This document shows positions 1 to 14,379 of a DNA stretch of 64,000 nucleotides, piece after piece (within the stretch, counting starts at the first letter, position 1; the number at the start of each line of letters is the position of its first letter). This stretch comes from Dirofilaria immitis (lineage: Eukaryota > Nematoda > Chromadorea > Rhabditida > Onchocercidae). Where the stretch lies: contig JAKNDB010000105.1 in NCBI GenBank assembly GCA_024305405.1, positions 2,232,001-2,296,000 of the forward strand. The letters are read 5' to 3'. Both the position numbers and the translations under genes were made by a program. The notes under the pieces were generated by a model, which saw only the letters and a list, made by a program, of their open reading frames with translations, had not been told where the DNA came from and did no database searches.

Positions 1-2099
1 GCCATTTTAAAATTTATTCATCTGATCAAAATTTTCAAAAAATCAACAGAATTTGCCTGTTGAGTTTTCTGGAAACTTTTTGTCATTAAATTTGTAAACA
101 ATCTTATTTAGTCCATTTTACCTTTAATTAAGAATATGTTTAAGGAATTTAAGCAAACTCTTAAAAATACGCGTTTCTGGAATAACAACAAATAAAAACA
201 TTTTTTCCAGTTTCGGCTCATACTGGTCACGCTTTCGAACTGTTCATCTAAGCAGATGGAGGCAAATAACATTAAATGTACGAAAGAAATGTGGATAAAC
301 CAATTTTATTTAGATAAAAAGGCAGAATTTGGAAATTTTTGGAAAGCAGGACAAATGCTCCCACTAATTTTTCATTTGGTTAATCTTTGAAAAATCTTTT
401 AATATATTTCAAAACGGAGATGAAAAAGCAGTTAAGATGTAGCAAAATCGCATATTATAAACTTATCTGATGCAACATTATTGCGCAACCACTAATGACG
501 ATGAATTCAAAAACTAAAATTAATTATATATATTAATCCCAGAGAACAAGTTTATTTTGAACCAGATAACTGATAAAGTATTAGAAAAGGAACTTCCACC
601 TCTCATTCAAGTTACGATTATTGAAGTGACTTGAACGCGATACTTCAACATATCTTTGTCCAACACTTATTTTACGAATTTCCTTTCCCATATTTAATTT
701 AATTATGATCGTATGATATATAACAACATTGTTTTCATGCTTTGTGTAATGATCAAAAAGGAGAAAATAGAAGTATACATTATTAACAAAGATGTACGAG
801 TAACAATAATGTATAGCTCAAGTTCACGTTCTTTTTTTTTTTTTAAGTCATAGATGAAGAAGATTTTCAGGATAACATATATGGTAAAGGAATGCGTAGT
901 ATGATGACATGCAGGGATACTATTATCATAAATAACAGCGAAAGAATGATTTCGAAAATGATTAAATAACGGAATATCTAACCTATGATGGTGAGTAAGA
1001 GAATGGAAAAAGAGGTACGAACAGGCAATGATAAATTAGAAATGTGGGAAACACGAAAAAGAGCACTTCGTTTGTCTTCCTATCACTGAGCAATCATCAG
1101 ATACACTTTCAGAACTTAACACAGAATAAGTAACGAATCAGCGGCTCTATCAGTACGATGAAAAAAAGTTGGAAACTAGTTATCACACAAATAAATTTTC
1201 ATTTTCGATTCTTCCTGTTAACAGAGAACTAATTTTGAATCAATTTTTCAATTTATGTGGAAAATTCCCTAGGCTACCAGAACAGAATTCATCTTATTAT
1301 TTAGTGCAACTTAATCGATTAAAGAGCAAAAAAAGTTCTACTGTTCGATTATAGATATATTTCTTATGCAATTTCATTTTAATACCAAGTATTATTGAAA
1401 AGCGATATTTACCATTTAAATTATTTTATTCTGAACAGATTAGTATTGTACCGTAATAAACTCTAAAATACTAGCAGCACTAATTAGAAACTTTAAAAAA
1501 ATGAGAAAAAATGGACGTAATAAGCAAAAACTTTTGGAGATTTCAAAATAAGAATGCTCAAAAGGAAGTTTTAATTCACCATAACATTTAATTTCCGGTA
1601 TTAATTTTAAATCATATTCAGTCTAACAAAGTCACATCCAATTTTTTAATTCCAATGCTTCGAAACTAATTCTCGATATAGCAGCATTTAAAATGATGCA
1701 TGTAAATTCATTAAAACAATGTAAGATAAACGAATGCAAACGAAACTATTTCAATATTTTTACTAAACCTAATATCATACAACAGCGGACAGCGGACAAA
1801 CTTCTTTTCTGTTAACAATTGAAAAAGCATTTTCATTTTTCAAAAAGCTTACCAGAAAACAATTCAAAACCTTCGCTTATAATGTTTCTGGAACCATGTA
1901 AATCAGGAGAAAATACTCCTGCATGTTTATAAATATTTCACTTTTTCTTGCCATACAATTGAAGATAAGCTGGATCAATATGATAAACTTTGTAAAAACC
2001 ATAATTAATTTTTTTCTTCAAACTTTTAACTGGTCAAAAATAAAGATGAAAAAATAAATAATTAAATTTCTAAAACTCGTGGAAAGTTTCAGAACATAC
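1..2099. other. Non-coding sequence at left edge
   Basis: No open frame with convincing splice sites was found on either strand. The sequence is AT-rich with many short homopolymers. By position it should be intron or 3' sequence of the minus-strand gene whose exons begin at 2100, because that gene is still open (phase 0 donor) at its left-most exon. Confidence 0.4.
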
Positions 2100-3261
2100 G
2101 GTAATAGGATCAAGTGGTCCCGACGGTTTTGTTTTCCGAGGAGTTGGTATTGGTTTTACTTTCTCTTCATGCGGTGAAGAATCTGTAGTTGATGATGTTT
2201 CATCGCTTGGCTTTTCCCCTTTTCCTTGTGATAAAGTATGCATACGAACTGAAGATAACACATCAAATATTTCATAGGAATGTTGTTATATTTACCCAGT
2301 GAGAAAAGCAAAAAACTTAATGAGCTCAAAGCTTGAAGCTAGAGGTATATGTGATCTTTACAGTGATAAAGGGACGAACACGGCAATTTTTTTAAATTCT
2401 ACTTTTCATACCTTTAAAATTTACAAGCATTCAATTTCCTTTTTCTGCAGATTTAATGATTAATTTAAAAATTGAGCTGAAACAAGATTTGTGAGCAAAA
2501 ACAAATGAAAATAAAATAAATTTTCCATCTCGAAATCTTCTGTAAAACATGACATTCAAAATTCTGCAACGAGAATAATGAAGTTCAAGATAGTGGGAGA
2601 TCTCAATATATTTTCAGAAATAATTTTTCAGTTTCAATTCAAATAAAACAGATGTTGAATGATGTCTGCCGAAAACAACCTTTCAACCTAAAAGGGTTCC
2701 TCAAGGCAACACATACATATGCAAGCACATTGTATTTTTGCATCATTTTCATCAAAGCACATAGTACAATTAGAAAGAAAAATAACTTTTGGAAAGTCAA
2801 CTGAAATTTAGGACAAAAATGAGAAAAAATGAATTACTGAAATGAAATTAAATCTAAAAAGACTTTTAAATAGCCACAAAAGATTATCAAGCTAATCAGA
2901 GAACTAGCCAGGCTTTTTGGATGTCGCGGTGAATTACTTTTACCGATAGCAGAAGCTGATTGTGTCATCATAATTTGATCTATCTTTTTTCCCATGTATC
3001 GTCAGATGTCAAACCGCTATCATCTGATGCTCGGTCCATCATCAGCAACGATAATGATCCCTGCAAATGCATATATTAAGAATTATTAAGGATCGAACAT
3101 AATATCGCGACATCGCTGTTCATGACAATAAAGAAAAATAATACCAAAACGCCAATGTTTCTTGCGTACATGCTTATTCCGACATTCATCAGTATACGAC
3201 CGAAACCATTATCATCTGTTTCGAGAGTTTTAATTTCAAAAGAAGAAATTTCATTTTCAGT
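2100..3261 (-). CDS. Unidentified gene, three consecutive internal exons (partial)
   Basis: Three minus-strand exons fit together: 3261-3145, 3060-2944 and 2248-2100. Phases agree (0/0, 0/1, 1/0). Acceptors are AACAG, TTTGCAG and CTTCAG; donors are GTATTA, GTAAAA and GTATGT. The middle exon encodes an acidic, Ser-rich stretch (DRASDDSGLTSDDTWEK) and then MMTQSASAI, but is one base short: the A6 run at 2990-2985 must be A7 to stay open, otherwise a TAG follows. The last exon encodes a low-complexity Ser/Thr/Lys segment ending in a proline-rich PIPTPRK motif, suggestive of an SH3-type ligand in a disordered linker. The first of the three exons is the least certain. The gene continues left of the window. 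Family not recognised; a scaffold or signalling protein is only a guess. The exons at 14.3 and 19.9 kb on the same strand also have compatible phase. Confidence 0.5.
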
Positions 3262-6200
3262 CTGTTTGCAATTATAAAATAATTCACTCAACATTTCTCA
3301 CTGACCTATTATTCACAATCAAATTTTTAGTATAACATGTACGCAATAATAATCATACCGTCACGGAACTGGAGAAAAGAGCAGATGTTTGCCAATGTTT
3401 TGCTCGATCGGCACACGATTTTAGCACCTGCAGTTGAGCAGTACAGTTCAGATTTTGTAAGCGTAAGCGTTCATTTTGTTTCTCCAACTGAAATAGTACT
3501 ATTAGATTATTTCATTCAAAATATTCCATCAAATAAATTCTAACTTCGTGTCATAATCGACTTTATACAGCAAGGAATGATGCAAAATGATGAAATGACA
3601 AAATTAGACGGAGGAGAGAGTCTTCCTCTTTCGAATTTAGTATACTGTAGAACATGTACAAGTACCCAGCAAATGTGGCAGAAAGTGTTGCGATGATGAA
3701 TGCTACTATTTTTTCTCAGGAAACTCTTTACTAATAGCCAGTTGTTGTTAATACATCAAAGGAGTTACAATAAATAGATTTCCTCAAATCTTTTAAAGAC
3801 CTGTGTTGGTACTCTTTTTTCATACAGTTTCTTCGAACTATTAATATATTTCGCTTGTCCGGGAAGATATTTGAAATAATTTAGCAATAGCGATATAATA
3901 TTATTTAATCGAAAGATATATTGAATATTTTGGGAGAAAGTATAAATAAAGTCAAAACAAATTTGAAATATTGAGTTCAAAATTTGAGAAATCTAAAAAC
4001 TTTCAAGAGATTGAAGAGAGCAAAATTTGACTTTAAAAATTCATAAATTTTTGCTAATATAAAATCGAGAAAGGAAAACAATTGCAATTGTTTCACTAGA
4101 TCGCTATGTCAATAAAACGCTGACAATCGTTTCATATAAACGATGTTGATATTAGCCAACGCGGATAGTAAGAGCTAGTTAAGGAGATAGTATTTAACGT
4201 GGGTCGTTTCGCGATTGCGCACAATCAATGATTTTTCATGATGGGAAGAAATTTTAGATGAACGTTTTGCATAAACAATAGAAAAAATAAAACCTAGTAA
4301 TTGATTTACAAAAGACTTTATAGTTAAATGAGAAAAGTGATAGGATTCTCATGCTAGCAATCTCAGTAATAGGAAAGTATTCAAGCAAGATTTACCAGGA
4401 TTTTATCTTTGATTGATCATAATCATTCTGTTTCCTGTCCACAGTTAACTATTACAATCAAAATTTTGGTAGCCACCGAAGTATATATTAGAACAATCAA
4501 ATGATACTTAAATCACTATCTTTCCTTGTATTCCTTTTGAATAACTTTCTGCTTAAACAAATCAAAAAGAATTACATAAGTTTGAGATGAATAATAACTT
4601 TATTAAAATTGAAAAGCTGTATGTATATTTCTTTCTCTTACTATATGAAACTGCAAAAGCGCTGTCAGTAATTATATTTGAGAATGGTTTTGTTTCATTC
4701 GGAAGCCAACTAAAAATCCATAAAATGACCAATGGATTGGTATTGATGTCATAGAAGAGTGGGAGTAAAAGAGTAGGACGTGCATTACAGATAGCCTGGT
4801 ATGTCACTGAAATGTAATTATGTACAGCATAATGGGACCAAATTTGTGCTCATCATAAACGAACGTAACTGCTAATTACTTCAAATCTAATCATTTCCCG
4901 AAGTTTAATTAAATTGAAATAAGCTAGGAAGCTCGCATTTACGACTAGAATTCTCTTTCATTGGTTCTCTTTTATTTGAATATCAAATTTCATGAAAATA
5001 TTAAAAACTTTGATAAATTAAATATTTCGACAAATTTTAATTAAATTTGCTTTATTGCAAATAATAATATAAAGAAAATATCTTATCATAGAAATATAAT
5101 GGAAGCTTAATAATAACAATTAATTTTAAGTAATAACTAAAAATAAAAAACTGAGTTGATTCAAGTATTTTTGTAACTGGAAGTTTATCCTAAAATAATG
5201 GTCTGCAAGCAAAAACAGAATAAAAAATGATTCTAACTTGCATCAGCAATTCTGGGCAACAAAAATTAAAGATGTTTCGGTTAAAATCATATTAGTAATT
5301 GACTTCAAATAGAACGAAATCAGAGGGACAGCTATAGTAGCCAATAGTTGGTGAATTGGCTTCAAAATAAAGCAGAAATCGCAGTAGTCATTTATCAAAG
5401 TGCGGAAAATGCATAATCGCCATTGTACCTGCTTTCCAGTCTCCTCCAATCAACAATATTCATTTGTCATTTCATCTTACAAAAATTTTCATCCATTGCT
5501 GACATCAATGAGAAAGAAGGAGAAAATAGCTGGCATGAAATATTCCAATTCCAAAAATTAAATCAATTATTTATTAAACCGTTAATTTTATGATTGTATC
5601 ATAGTCAAAAAACTATTTAAGCAAACAGATCCATTTGGACAAATAAGGCCAACAACAAGATGCATTATCAAATGAAGAAATCTTCAATTTAACTATTATT
5701 GATGCATAATTTCATTATCATTCTTTTATGTCAAAATGCCAATAGAATTTATTATTTATAGTTATTTTATAAGTTTCTGTTTATTCACATTTTCCAGAAA
5801 TAATCTCTATATTACGAGCTGTTTAGCGTCTCACGTGTGAAACAAACAGATGCCATTTTAATCTCACTGAAATAACAATGGATTCATGAATTTTCAATTT
5901 TCGATACTTTCTTGTCTCGTAATTGCCACATTTTCAACTATGAATAATCTTCACATTTCAATTTTTTTATATCGCATTCATCCTTTTCACATTACAATAA
6001 ATATCACATTAAAAAAAAAAACTGTTATGAAGATTTCATGCAGATCAGAAAAATTTATAGCAATTGAGAGAGATGAATGAAATGAGATTCATACTTTGCA
6101 AAACTTGTTTTGAACTATAAAGAGAAGCATATTGAGATCAGGCTTCGATTCTAATGAGGAAAATGCATGTAACTTGACCGAAAATGAACAGAAAAAATAT

Positions 6201-9200
6201 TCCAATGAAAGAAATATAAAATAGATATCATTTTCTCGTCATACTAAAATGCAAGTCAAAAAGTGATCGTTACAAAATATAGTCTAGTGAGATTCTAATC
6301 ATAATTTTATTAGTGAAGATCAAAATTTAAAACAATTATGATCAAAAGGATAGGAAGAAACTGCTTCAAATTCGTATAAAATATATAGTTGATCCAAAAA
6401 TGATCGAAATTTCTGACATTTCACTAATAAATTTTTAATTTATTCATATTTTTGTTTCTGGAAATATTTTACAAATTCTTATTACATTTTTTAGAAGTCA
6501 AAGAACTATATACAAAAATAGATCGATAAACAATTCCAATGCATTTAATTCAATCTCAAATTCAAATCTAATTTCAATTTCAGATTCTTTGTAGGTTAAT
6601 TTTCGTTAGCTTCATATTAGGAATGAAACATTAAGGTCATATGTTGTTGTCTGGAATAGATTTGCTAAGAGATGACATTTTCTTGCTTTCTTTAAGAATT
6701 AACCCAAATATATAGCTTCAAAATTATGAGTAACTCCCGCAGTACAGAAGTTTTCATGTGAATTCTATTCTCACGCACAATAACATGCGTTATAAATTGC
6801 GATTAAAAGAGTTCAGAGAAATAACTATCGATATGTAGGTTTTTGATACATCTTGACGTTGATGTTGATCAATCATCGTAATGCACATTCCTTGAAGTAC
6901 AAACTTTTTAATTTAAAGACATTTAAATATACTATGGCTAATCGAAATAATCATTTTTGATGTAAACCAAAAAGCAAATTTAGATGCTTACAGGATTTAA
7001 TTTTCTATTATCTCAGGTATTCTGCTAATTCAAGAATATATTTGTGCGGAAAAGTTAAAAAGGGAAATAGTGATTCAATGGAATCTTCTTTCTCAACAAA
7101 CTTAGAACTTTACCGGAGGAAAAAAATCATAAAAGTCTTATTGGTTGTGATTTCTTCCTTTTTCTTGATCTTTTCCATTCTTATTTCCAATCAAGAAAAA
7201 GAGGCAACAGTTCTTTCTGCTTCTATAATTTAGTTATTCTTCGTTTACCGAAAAAAATTCAACATACAGCCTATTACCGAAGAAAGGAAAATGTTAGGAA
7301 AAATATTACTCTCGTAAATATATTAATATATATTTATAAGTCAGTAAAACATCAACACATATAAGCTAATCACTAAAACATCTGATATTTTAATACAACA
7401 TATGGGCATAAAATGATAATACTGCTTTTATGACTTCTAATAACAGCAATAGCATTATTAATGATTATTAAAAAAAAAAAAAAACTGAAAAAATTACTTT
7501 TCGAGAGATTTCATTATATTCTGCCATCCGCATCATCGAGATCAGAAATCCAGAAAATTAATTGGATTGTTATAAAGAAAAAATTGATAACCTTTAAAGC
7601 GAAAACTAAATTTGGCAAAAGCAATTGAAAAAGCATTTTTGGATATTTAAACTAATTTTCGAAGATACAAGGAAAACAAACCATGGGTAAAACATTTAAA
7701 AGATAAAATACATGAGATTGCTATGAATCACAATTAAAATTAGAATCGAAAATAGACATTAAATATATAAAGAGAGAGAAAAATATTCAAGAGAATGCTC
7801 ATACTATTAAACTTTGTACGCATATTTTTCATTAGTTTTTTTTTGATAATAGGCGATAAAAAAATATAGATGAGATTCAGAATAAGTAAATTTTCTGATA
7901 TGATTGATATTCTTTATAATAAATATTAATAGTTCTCTTATCTCTGCCAAAGAATATCAATCTGAAAAATACCTGTTGACCATCAGATAGAAATAATATT
8001 GTATATATATTGATGGGACATATAGAAAGTCTCTCTTATTACATGAATTGGTCAAATAGTATAAATGGAGAAAAGGAAAATAATTGGACAAAGAAGAGAG
8101 GAAATCATTCCGCTAGAAGACGATTCGAAATAAAATTTAGTGGTTAGTACACAGCAAATCAATCTTGACTATAACGAAGAGATTCATTCGCTTTCTTGCA
8201 GCATATTTATTTGAGCCCATACATTTCTGCTTACGCGAATCGATGAAGAAAGCATTAGTTAAACAACACTCCCTAAGGATAGATTTATCAAGCCTAGTCC
8301 CGTTTTTTTTCTCAAAAAATGTTGAATATTCACAGTTAGATTTAATATCTATTCAAAATGTATGATCAAAAGATTACGGTCTCTCATAAAACAGTTGACC
8401 AGAATACAGACTGAATAGAGCGTCATACCATAAAATAAATATGTAGTGAAGCCAAATCTTCAAAAAAAAAAAAAAACACAATTCAATCGTTTTAAATAAA
8501 AGAATTTTAATCGAAAGCAATATATCATATCTGCTGCTTTCTATTAAACAATAAATGATTTGAATTATTCAAATCTTATAAATCTTCAAGCAATAAAGCA
8601 TTTTATCGAAACGTTCTAAATCGAGAATTAATTAAGCGACTGAAATAGAATTCAAAGAAAACATCCATTCTAAAAAGTCTCCTACCAAATTAACAAAAGT
8701 ATGTAAAAATAGGTTTGTCAATATGGAAGAAGATACGATATGTAGTAACATTACCAACATAATTGAAAATGATTAAAAATCTACATAGTTAACATTCCTT
8801 TTACATTCTTGTTTCCACTCGTTAGTTCGCCGACAAATCCACTAAAGATTCCATAAGTCTAATTTGATAAACAATGGATTTCAATGAATGTAAAACATTT
8901 CAGAATTAAGTTTCAAAACTTTATGGTATAGTTAGAGATAGGAAGAAATATAAAAATAAGAGGAAGCAAATAAAACATTAGAAGAACAGTGCACAATGGG
9001 AGTTAATATTTTACCAAAATAACTATGAGAAAAAGCATTATTCAAAAAATGAAAGCAGCATGCTTCAAAACAGAATTATATAGTCTTCTCTAATTCGCTG
9101 AAATAGAGACTCCTAAAATTATCAAATAAGCAAAATTTTGTAATTTGTATTTTTATTATAAATAACAGCTTACATTGTCTTATTGTCGATATTTTTTCAT

Positions 9201-9775
9201 ATTTGCAAAAAATAATTTTTCACCGTTGTTGATTTTATGTTGCTCATTTCTACCATTTCATTGTAATGATTTGGACTTCCTAATGATTTAAATCTTTTCA
9301 TTATAGATCTATCAACATTTCATATTATTTCAACATAGGAAATATATAACTATTAGGCTATAAAATTATGAAAAAATTTAACTGTTTTTACCGCAAAACT
9401 TGTGAAATGACAATCCAAATGTTTGAATTCTCGTTCTAATTGAAGCTAAGCAAAGTTGTTTGCCTACTTTATTTCTTATCTCTATTACTTTTTCCTGATT
9501 TTCAAAAAATTTAGCTTAACAGATTGGAAAGCTTGGCTTCGATTAGAAATTAAATAATTAGGATTAAATTAATTAAATTAAATAATTAAATATATATTTA
9601 ATTTTCTACCGGATTATAATAAATCAAAAGTTAAAATGGCATGCTACAATATTTATTCTCGTCAACGAAATCGTCCTTTAAATTTGAAATAGGAACAGTT
9701 TAACCTATACAATCGCCACATTTCTTATTTTAAATAAAAATCGAAGAAAATATTGATTGAATGAATGATTCTCAG
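3262..9775. other. Long stretch without a supportable gene
   Basis: Several 60-80 codon open frames occur but have Ile/Lys/Asn/Phe-rich translations typical of random AT-rich DNA, and none has a matched acceptor and donor in a convincing frame. If the exons at 14.3 kb and 3.2 kb belong to one gene, this is part of an approximately 11 kb intron. Nothing else recognisable. Confidence 0.4.
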
Positions 9776-10000
9776 ATGACAATTGCCTCTGATGGCCATC
9801 CAGTTAGCTTCTCAGTGATGAAGGAAAATGTGGAAAGATGTTGGCATCTCTTCTTTCTTCTGATTATTCTCTGCCATACTAAAAACAGCAGCGACGACTA
9901 CAATTAATCCCGCACAGGTTCATCTTCAAAGATTGCCGACGATAGAGGACAAGAAATGGGTGTTGCGCGTGGAAGTAACAAAGCCAAACATTCCACAAGT
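9776..10000 (+). other. Locally GC-richer island, possible exon
   Basis: GC content is visibly higher than in the flanks. On the plus strand an ATG at 9776 directly follows a TTCTCAG acceptor-like site and opens a 43-codon frame to a TAA at 9905-9907. A second acceptor (CGCACAG) precedes a frame reading VHLQRLPTIEDKKWVLRVE before a GTAACA donor-like site. The opposite strand is also open over part of this interval, so strand and frame cannot be decided. No family recognised. Confidence 0.2.
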
Positions 10001-11203
10001 TTTTTTTTCTCATCTGCTCAATCTTTGACATATAAATTTCAATTTACAGATTATTTGATGAAAAGAAACGAAAATCAACTAAAAAGCCACCTGCCACCAC
10101 ATATAACTGCAGATCGAATATCTGATAAAAGAAGAAAAATTTAGCTTTTCGCATTTCATAAAATTTGAAAATTTTATATTACATATTGATGTTATATTTC
10201 ATGCTTAAACATTACGATGTAATGAAGGAAAATAATATTCTTTAATCATCAAGACTAGTAATGAAACTCAAAGGATATAAAGATAAAATATGAAACTGAC
10301 ATTTTCTTGATCGAAAAGGATTATACAAATTGATTGAAGAATTACATAAATCATTTAGGTTACCTTCTCACTGCCAGATTAAAATAATACTATTGTGCTG
10401 TTGCTGGATGAAAATAGTTCGTCCTGTCATTCTAATTTCTAAAAAATTCTATGAATACTTTTTGTGATTAATTGACATGAAAAAAATCTTTTGCAAAAAA
10501 TTTTGAAACAAGCACTTAAAAAGTTTTGTCTGAAATTCTAGAAAAAATTTTGTCTCTGATTCCAGATGAAACCAAAAAGGTCATCATGTTTGAGATAAAT
10601 TTCAAAAGATTATCTATGTAATGTCAATGAAAGTACCAGAATAGTTAATCAATGAATTAGCTATACCGTTTTGATAACGAAACTGCAAGAACAATGCCGC
10701 CCTCATTGAAGGTCAGACTGCACATAGAAATTGACCTCTTGCATTGAACAAAAGCTATTTTTGCAGGTTATCAAATCCAAAAGATAAGATCAATAATTTT
10801 AATCGAGCATTTGCTATAGTTTCGATGTTTTTCTCAGTTTTGATATAATTTTTTGCTTATGAAAGGAAAAAGTTTCGAGAAAATGCAATCACTTCCTTAT
10901 TACGTAATAAAATAATTCACATTGGCTATTAGATCAGTAAAATCATGTAATAATAAAACAATTGATTAATGCATTGTCGTTATGAAAAGTCTTCGAGGTG
11001 TCCTCAAAGATCATTTTCAAATTTTTTTCCAGTTTATGATTGATAATCCATGCGGTAGAGAGAAAAATAAAAGTATTTATGTTAACTGTCAGTGAAGCGA
11101 GGCAATTTGATATTGGAGACAGATCAAGGTTTAAAAATACAGGATTTAGTTACAAGGAAATAATATGATGTAAGTGTGTGTGGCATGGGATACAGGTCCG
11201 GCA

Positions 11204-11236
<33 letters not shown>
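11204..11236. repeat. ATCA tetranucleotide microsatellite
   Basis: About eight perfect tandem copies of ATCA/CAAT, followed by degenerate copies. Located in otherwise featureless non-coding DNA. Confidence 0.95.
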
Positions 11237-11238
<2 letters not shown>

Positions 11239-11833
11239 CATTTATTCCACTTTATCCCATTTTCATTATAGTCAATTGCGTCGGGCGAACAAGCTCAAAT
11301 AATGTTGCTTATTCATCTACTTTTTGATGATATGAGTTACAAGAATGAACTAAGAGAAAAGTGATGAAGTTCAGACATGCTACCAATTAAAATCATACTG
11401 ATATCGCTTATCAACGTGATGGGAATATTATACTTGGACAGATACTAGTAATTATCCAACAAAAATCAATATTTACAATTAGCTCAAAGTGTTATTTAGA
11501 AATCTCTTTCTAGAAATTTCTTGAATCTCAGAATAATGCTTAATTCATTTCTCTTCTTTCTTTTCCTTGAATTCTGACAATACTTTCTACAGTCTCTGAT
11601 AAAATACTATGGCTAATAATTAACAAATGAAGAAATTTAAATAAAATCCGATTCAATGCATAAATAGGTCCTCCTCGACCTACGATTATCGGTGAGTATA
11701 AAATCGGGAATTTTAAAGTGTCACTGACGCAGCAATGATGCTAAAAATGACGTCGAAGAGAATGTTTCAATCGGGTACCAGAAACATTGATGAGATGAAT
11801 GAAATAAATTTGTTTTGTTTTTGGATTTTGAAG

Positions 11834-11923
11834 GAATCGAATCAGCAGTGAAATCACCATACCCAATGTACTATATCCTCTTCTGGGAATCTTCCATTCG
11901 CCACTTTGACACCTTTAACGAAG
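11834..11923 (+). other. Possible isolated exon (strand uncertain)
   Basis: On the plus strand, 29 codons (including SPYPMYYILFWESSIRHF) lie between a TTGAAG acceptor and an AAG|GTTAGG donor. On the minus strand the same DNA reads VKVANGRFPEEDIVHW after a TTAAAG acceptor and before a GTATGG donor. Both look more protein-like than the surroundings, so one may be real, but I cannot choose. A short plus-strand frame at about 11,668-11,740 (reading PPRPTIIG before a strong GTGAGT donor) may belong with it. Confidence 0.2.
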
Positions 11924-14262
11924 GTTAGGTGTCATATAATATTACGCATCATTGTCAGCCATCCCAACATTTATTCAAATATTATCGAATTACAACGTAC
12001 TTCCACATATTCTATAAATTATTATAATACAACAGCAAAAAAAAAATGCTTCAATGTGAACGATTTGTGAATAGACTGTAATGTTACAGATGAAACAGGA
12101 GAGGTTCATATTATCAACTTTTCCACAAGAATGGATATCATTGCCACTATAATTTTTGCATTCTAACAATTCTTGGCTATTTTAATTTAACTTAGAAAAT
12201 TCTCATAGGAGTTCTGGGAAAATTTTACTTTAAAAATCTTTGAAAAGTGAAATTTCTTCGTACTTTTAGTAACTGTAGAAGAGGGAATAGAAATTTACCG
12301 CGAAAACCATTAAATAGAACAAAGTAGCAAAAGTGGATGGGACCTGAATTTGGGTAATGGACCGTGAAAACAATGGACACGACAGAACGAATCCTTTTGC
12401 AATTTATAGGCCATCCGTTTGAGAAAACATTGTAGGAAAGTCTGCTTAATAACGGAAAATTAAGAATAAGTTAGTGATGAAATGGAAATCTTAAAGGTCG
12501 GAATTTAGTAAGCAATAATAAATGTAACAAATTTAAAAATTTTCTTAAAAATTTCAGAAATATTTTAATCGAAATGTATTAAGAAATTAAATAAAATCCT
12601 TCAGAAAGAATAACTCATCTAAATATAAAGTAATCGGTATACTTTCATTAAATGGGTTTCGAACATATTAAATTATTTCAGTATTAACTGCAGCAAAATT
12701 ATTCAAACATATCGCTGATAATATGTTGTTGCCGGAAGCACTTATTATATTAAAAGTCTTCGAATTCTAATTCGGCAGTATTAAAGGTCATAACGTGATT
12801 TTTATCGGAAGCTTATCTTAAACTATTAAATGATTTAAGGGATTACAGAAGATGCATGAATGAACTTATTAATAATAATAATGTTAAATAGAAAATAGAT
12901 GATACACAGGAAGAGGAAGATACAAGATGTAAACATAAATTTTGAGGAGAATTCGACGGAAAGTTATTCATAAAACTAGTTCTTCCACTTCACGGTTTTG
13001 AATTAATTCAATAAAATTGGAGTTCTCTGGGTGAATATGAATAACGATTGTGATGAATATAGATAATGATTTGTTTATTAAAACTTCATGTGTTTGGGTA
13101 TGTACCAAAAAATATTGCAGAATGCCCTCTTTTGGAAATTTATTTTTATTTCTTTGAGATTACATAAATTAAACACATTTTGTGGACAAATGAAGTAGTC
13201 AAAAAAAATCAAAATTTTACAAAAATCATCTTTCGAATTCAATAGAAACTAATTGGACTGAGCGAGCTTGAAGAATCTGAAATAAAGTAATTCTGAACCT
13301 TCTATCAATTATTTGATTAAAAAGTTAAAGTTAAAAAGAATTACAGCTGAAATGAGGATTAGAACTGAGAATCAAAGGTGAATAGAAGAATAAAGTATTG
13401 AGATATGTTTGTGTGTGAAGGAATAAAAAGGAAGTGATGACACTTCACCTGACTGAATTAGGCAATCATCAAACAGGTAAACGCGAAATTCAGTATTGTT
13501 GTATGCGAAAAAGATATTACAACCAATATTCTTTACAGTAATGCTGGATGTATGATTAGCTGTAATCAGTTATGGAAGTTTCTTTTCCACTTTTACACTT
13601 AAATAATAACAGGTCAAAGTTTACATAGCTTGTTCAATGAAGTCATTTAGTATTTATCAAACATTCAAAACGGAAGTTAAAGAAATGCTTGAATTTTGAT
13701 TATGCGAAAGGGACAGTTTAAAGTGATATGAATTATCGTAGTCATAAAAAGAGGTGATTTTGTTGATAACAATTACATTATAAACTATAATTCACATCTA
13801 CCAAGTTTTTAATAATGCTCGAGTAATTATTAGCTGTTAAAATTGTTTAGAGTTGATTGAACTGACTTATTTAAAATTTTATGACATATATATTTTGCCA
13901 CATAATTTAACATGTACAACAATTATTATTTCATCCTTACACAGCTACAGAGTATTCTTTAAAAGTTCTAACGGAACGAATGGTTGCGAAGATGAGGTTG
14001 AAATTTCGTAAAGGAATGGTTAGATGAAAAAGGATGATAAGTGATGGAAAGGAGGCGTAGTGACTACTTTCTACATTTTCAAGGTTAATCATACCTCTCA
14101 CCTCTCAACCATGAAACCTTTTCTTCTTTTTTCCATAAATTCATTATTGTGTAGCAATTTCATAATATCTTTTTCTTCCTTAGTACTATCCTAACAAATT
14201 CTTCTCTTAGATATCATTTAGACATATAATTTCAACCAATGAGCATCAATCAGTAAGTTTAC
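11924..14262. other. Non-coding sequence, nothing recognised
   Basis: AT-rich, with no exon-like segment bounded by good splice sites and no repeat beyond short A/T runs. Confidence 0.4.
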
Positions 14263-14379
14263 CTCCTGGAGACGATTCTTTATCCATCGCTTGATTTTTG
14301 CTGTTTTCTGACTTACAGCAGTTGTTTCAAAGGATATATCTGGACATGGTGTATTCATTTTTGACATCAATTGCTCAAC
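14263..14379 (-). CDS. Candidate internal exon, unidentified gene
   Basis: A 117-nt phase 0/0 exon with a TAATCAG acceptor and a GAG|GTAAAC donor. It encodes 39 residues beginning VEQLMSKMNT and ending AKIKRWIKNRLQE, a basic, probably helical segment. Local GC is higher than in the flanks. Family not recognised. Its phase is compatible with the minus-strand exon at 19,949-19,895 upstream and the exons at 3.3-2.1 kb downstream, so all may belong to one long-intron gene, but that is inference. Confidence 0.5.

Noticed and set aside
11160..11240. CRISPR-like repeat
   Set aside because: It is a simple ATCA tandem repeat without spacers in eukaryotic DNA.
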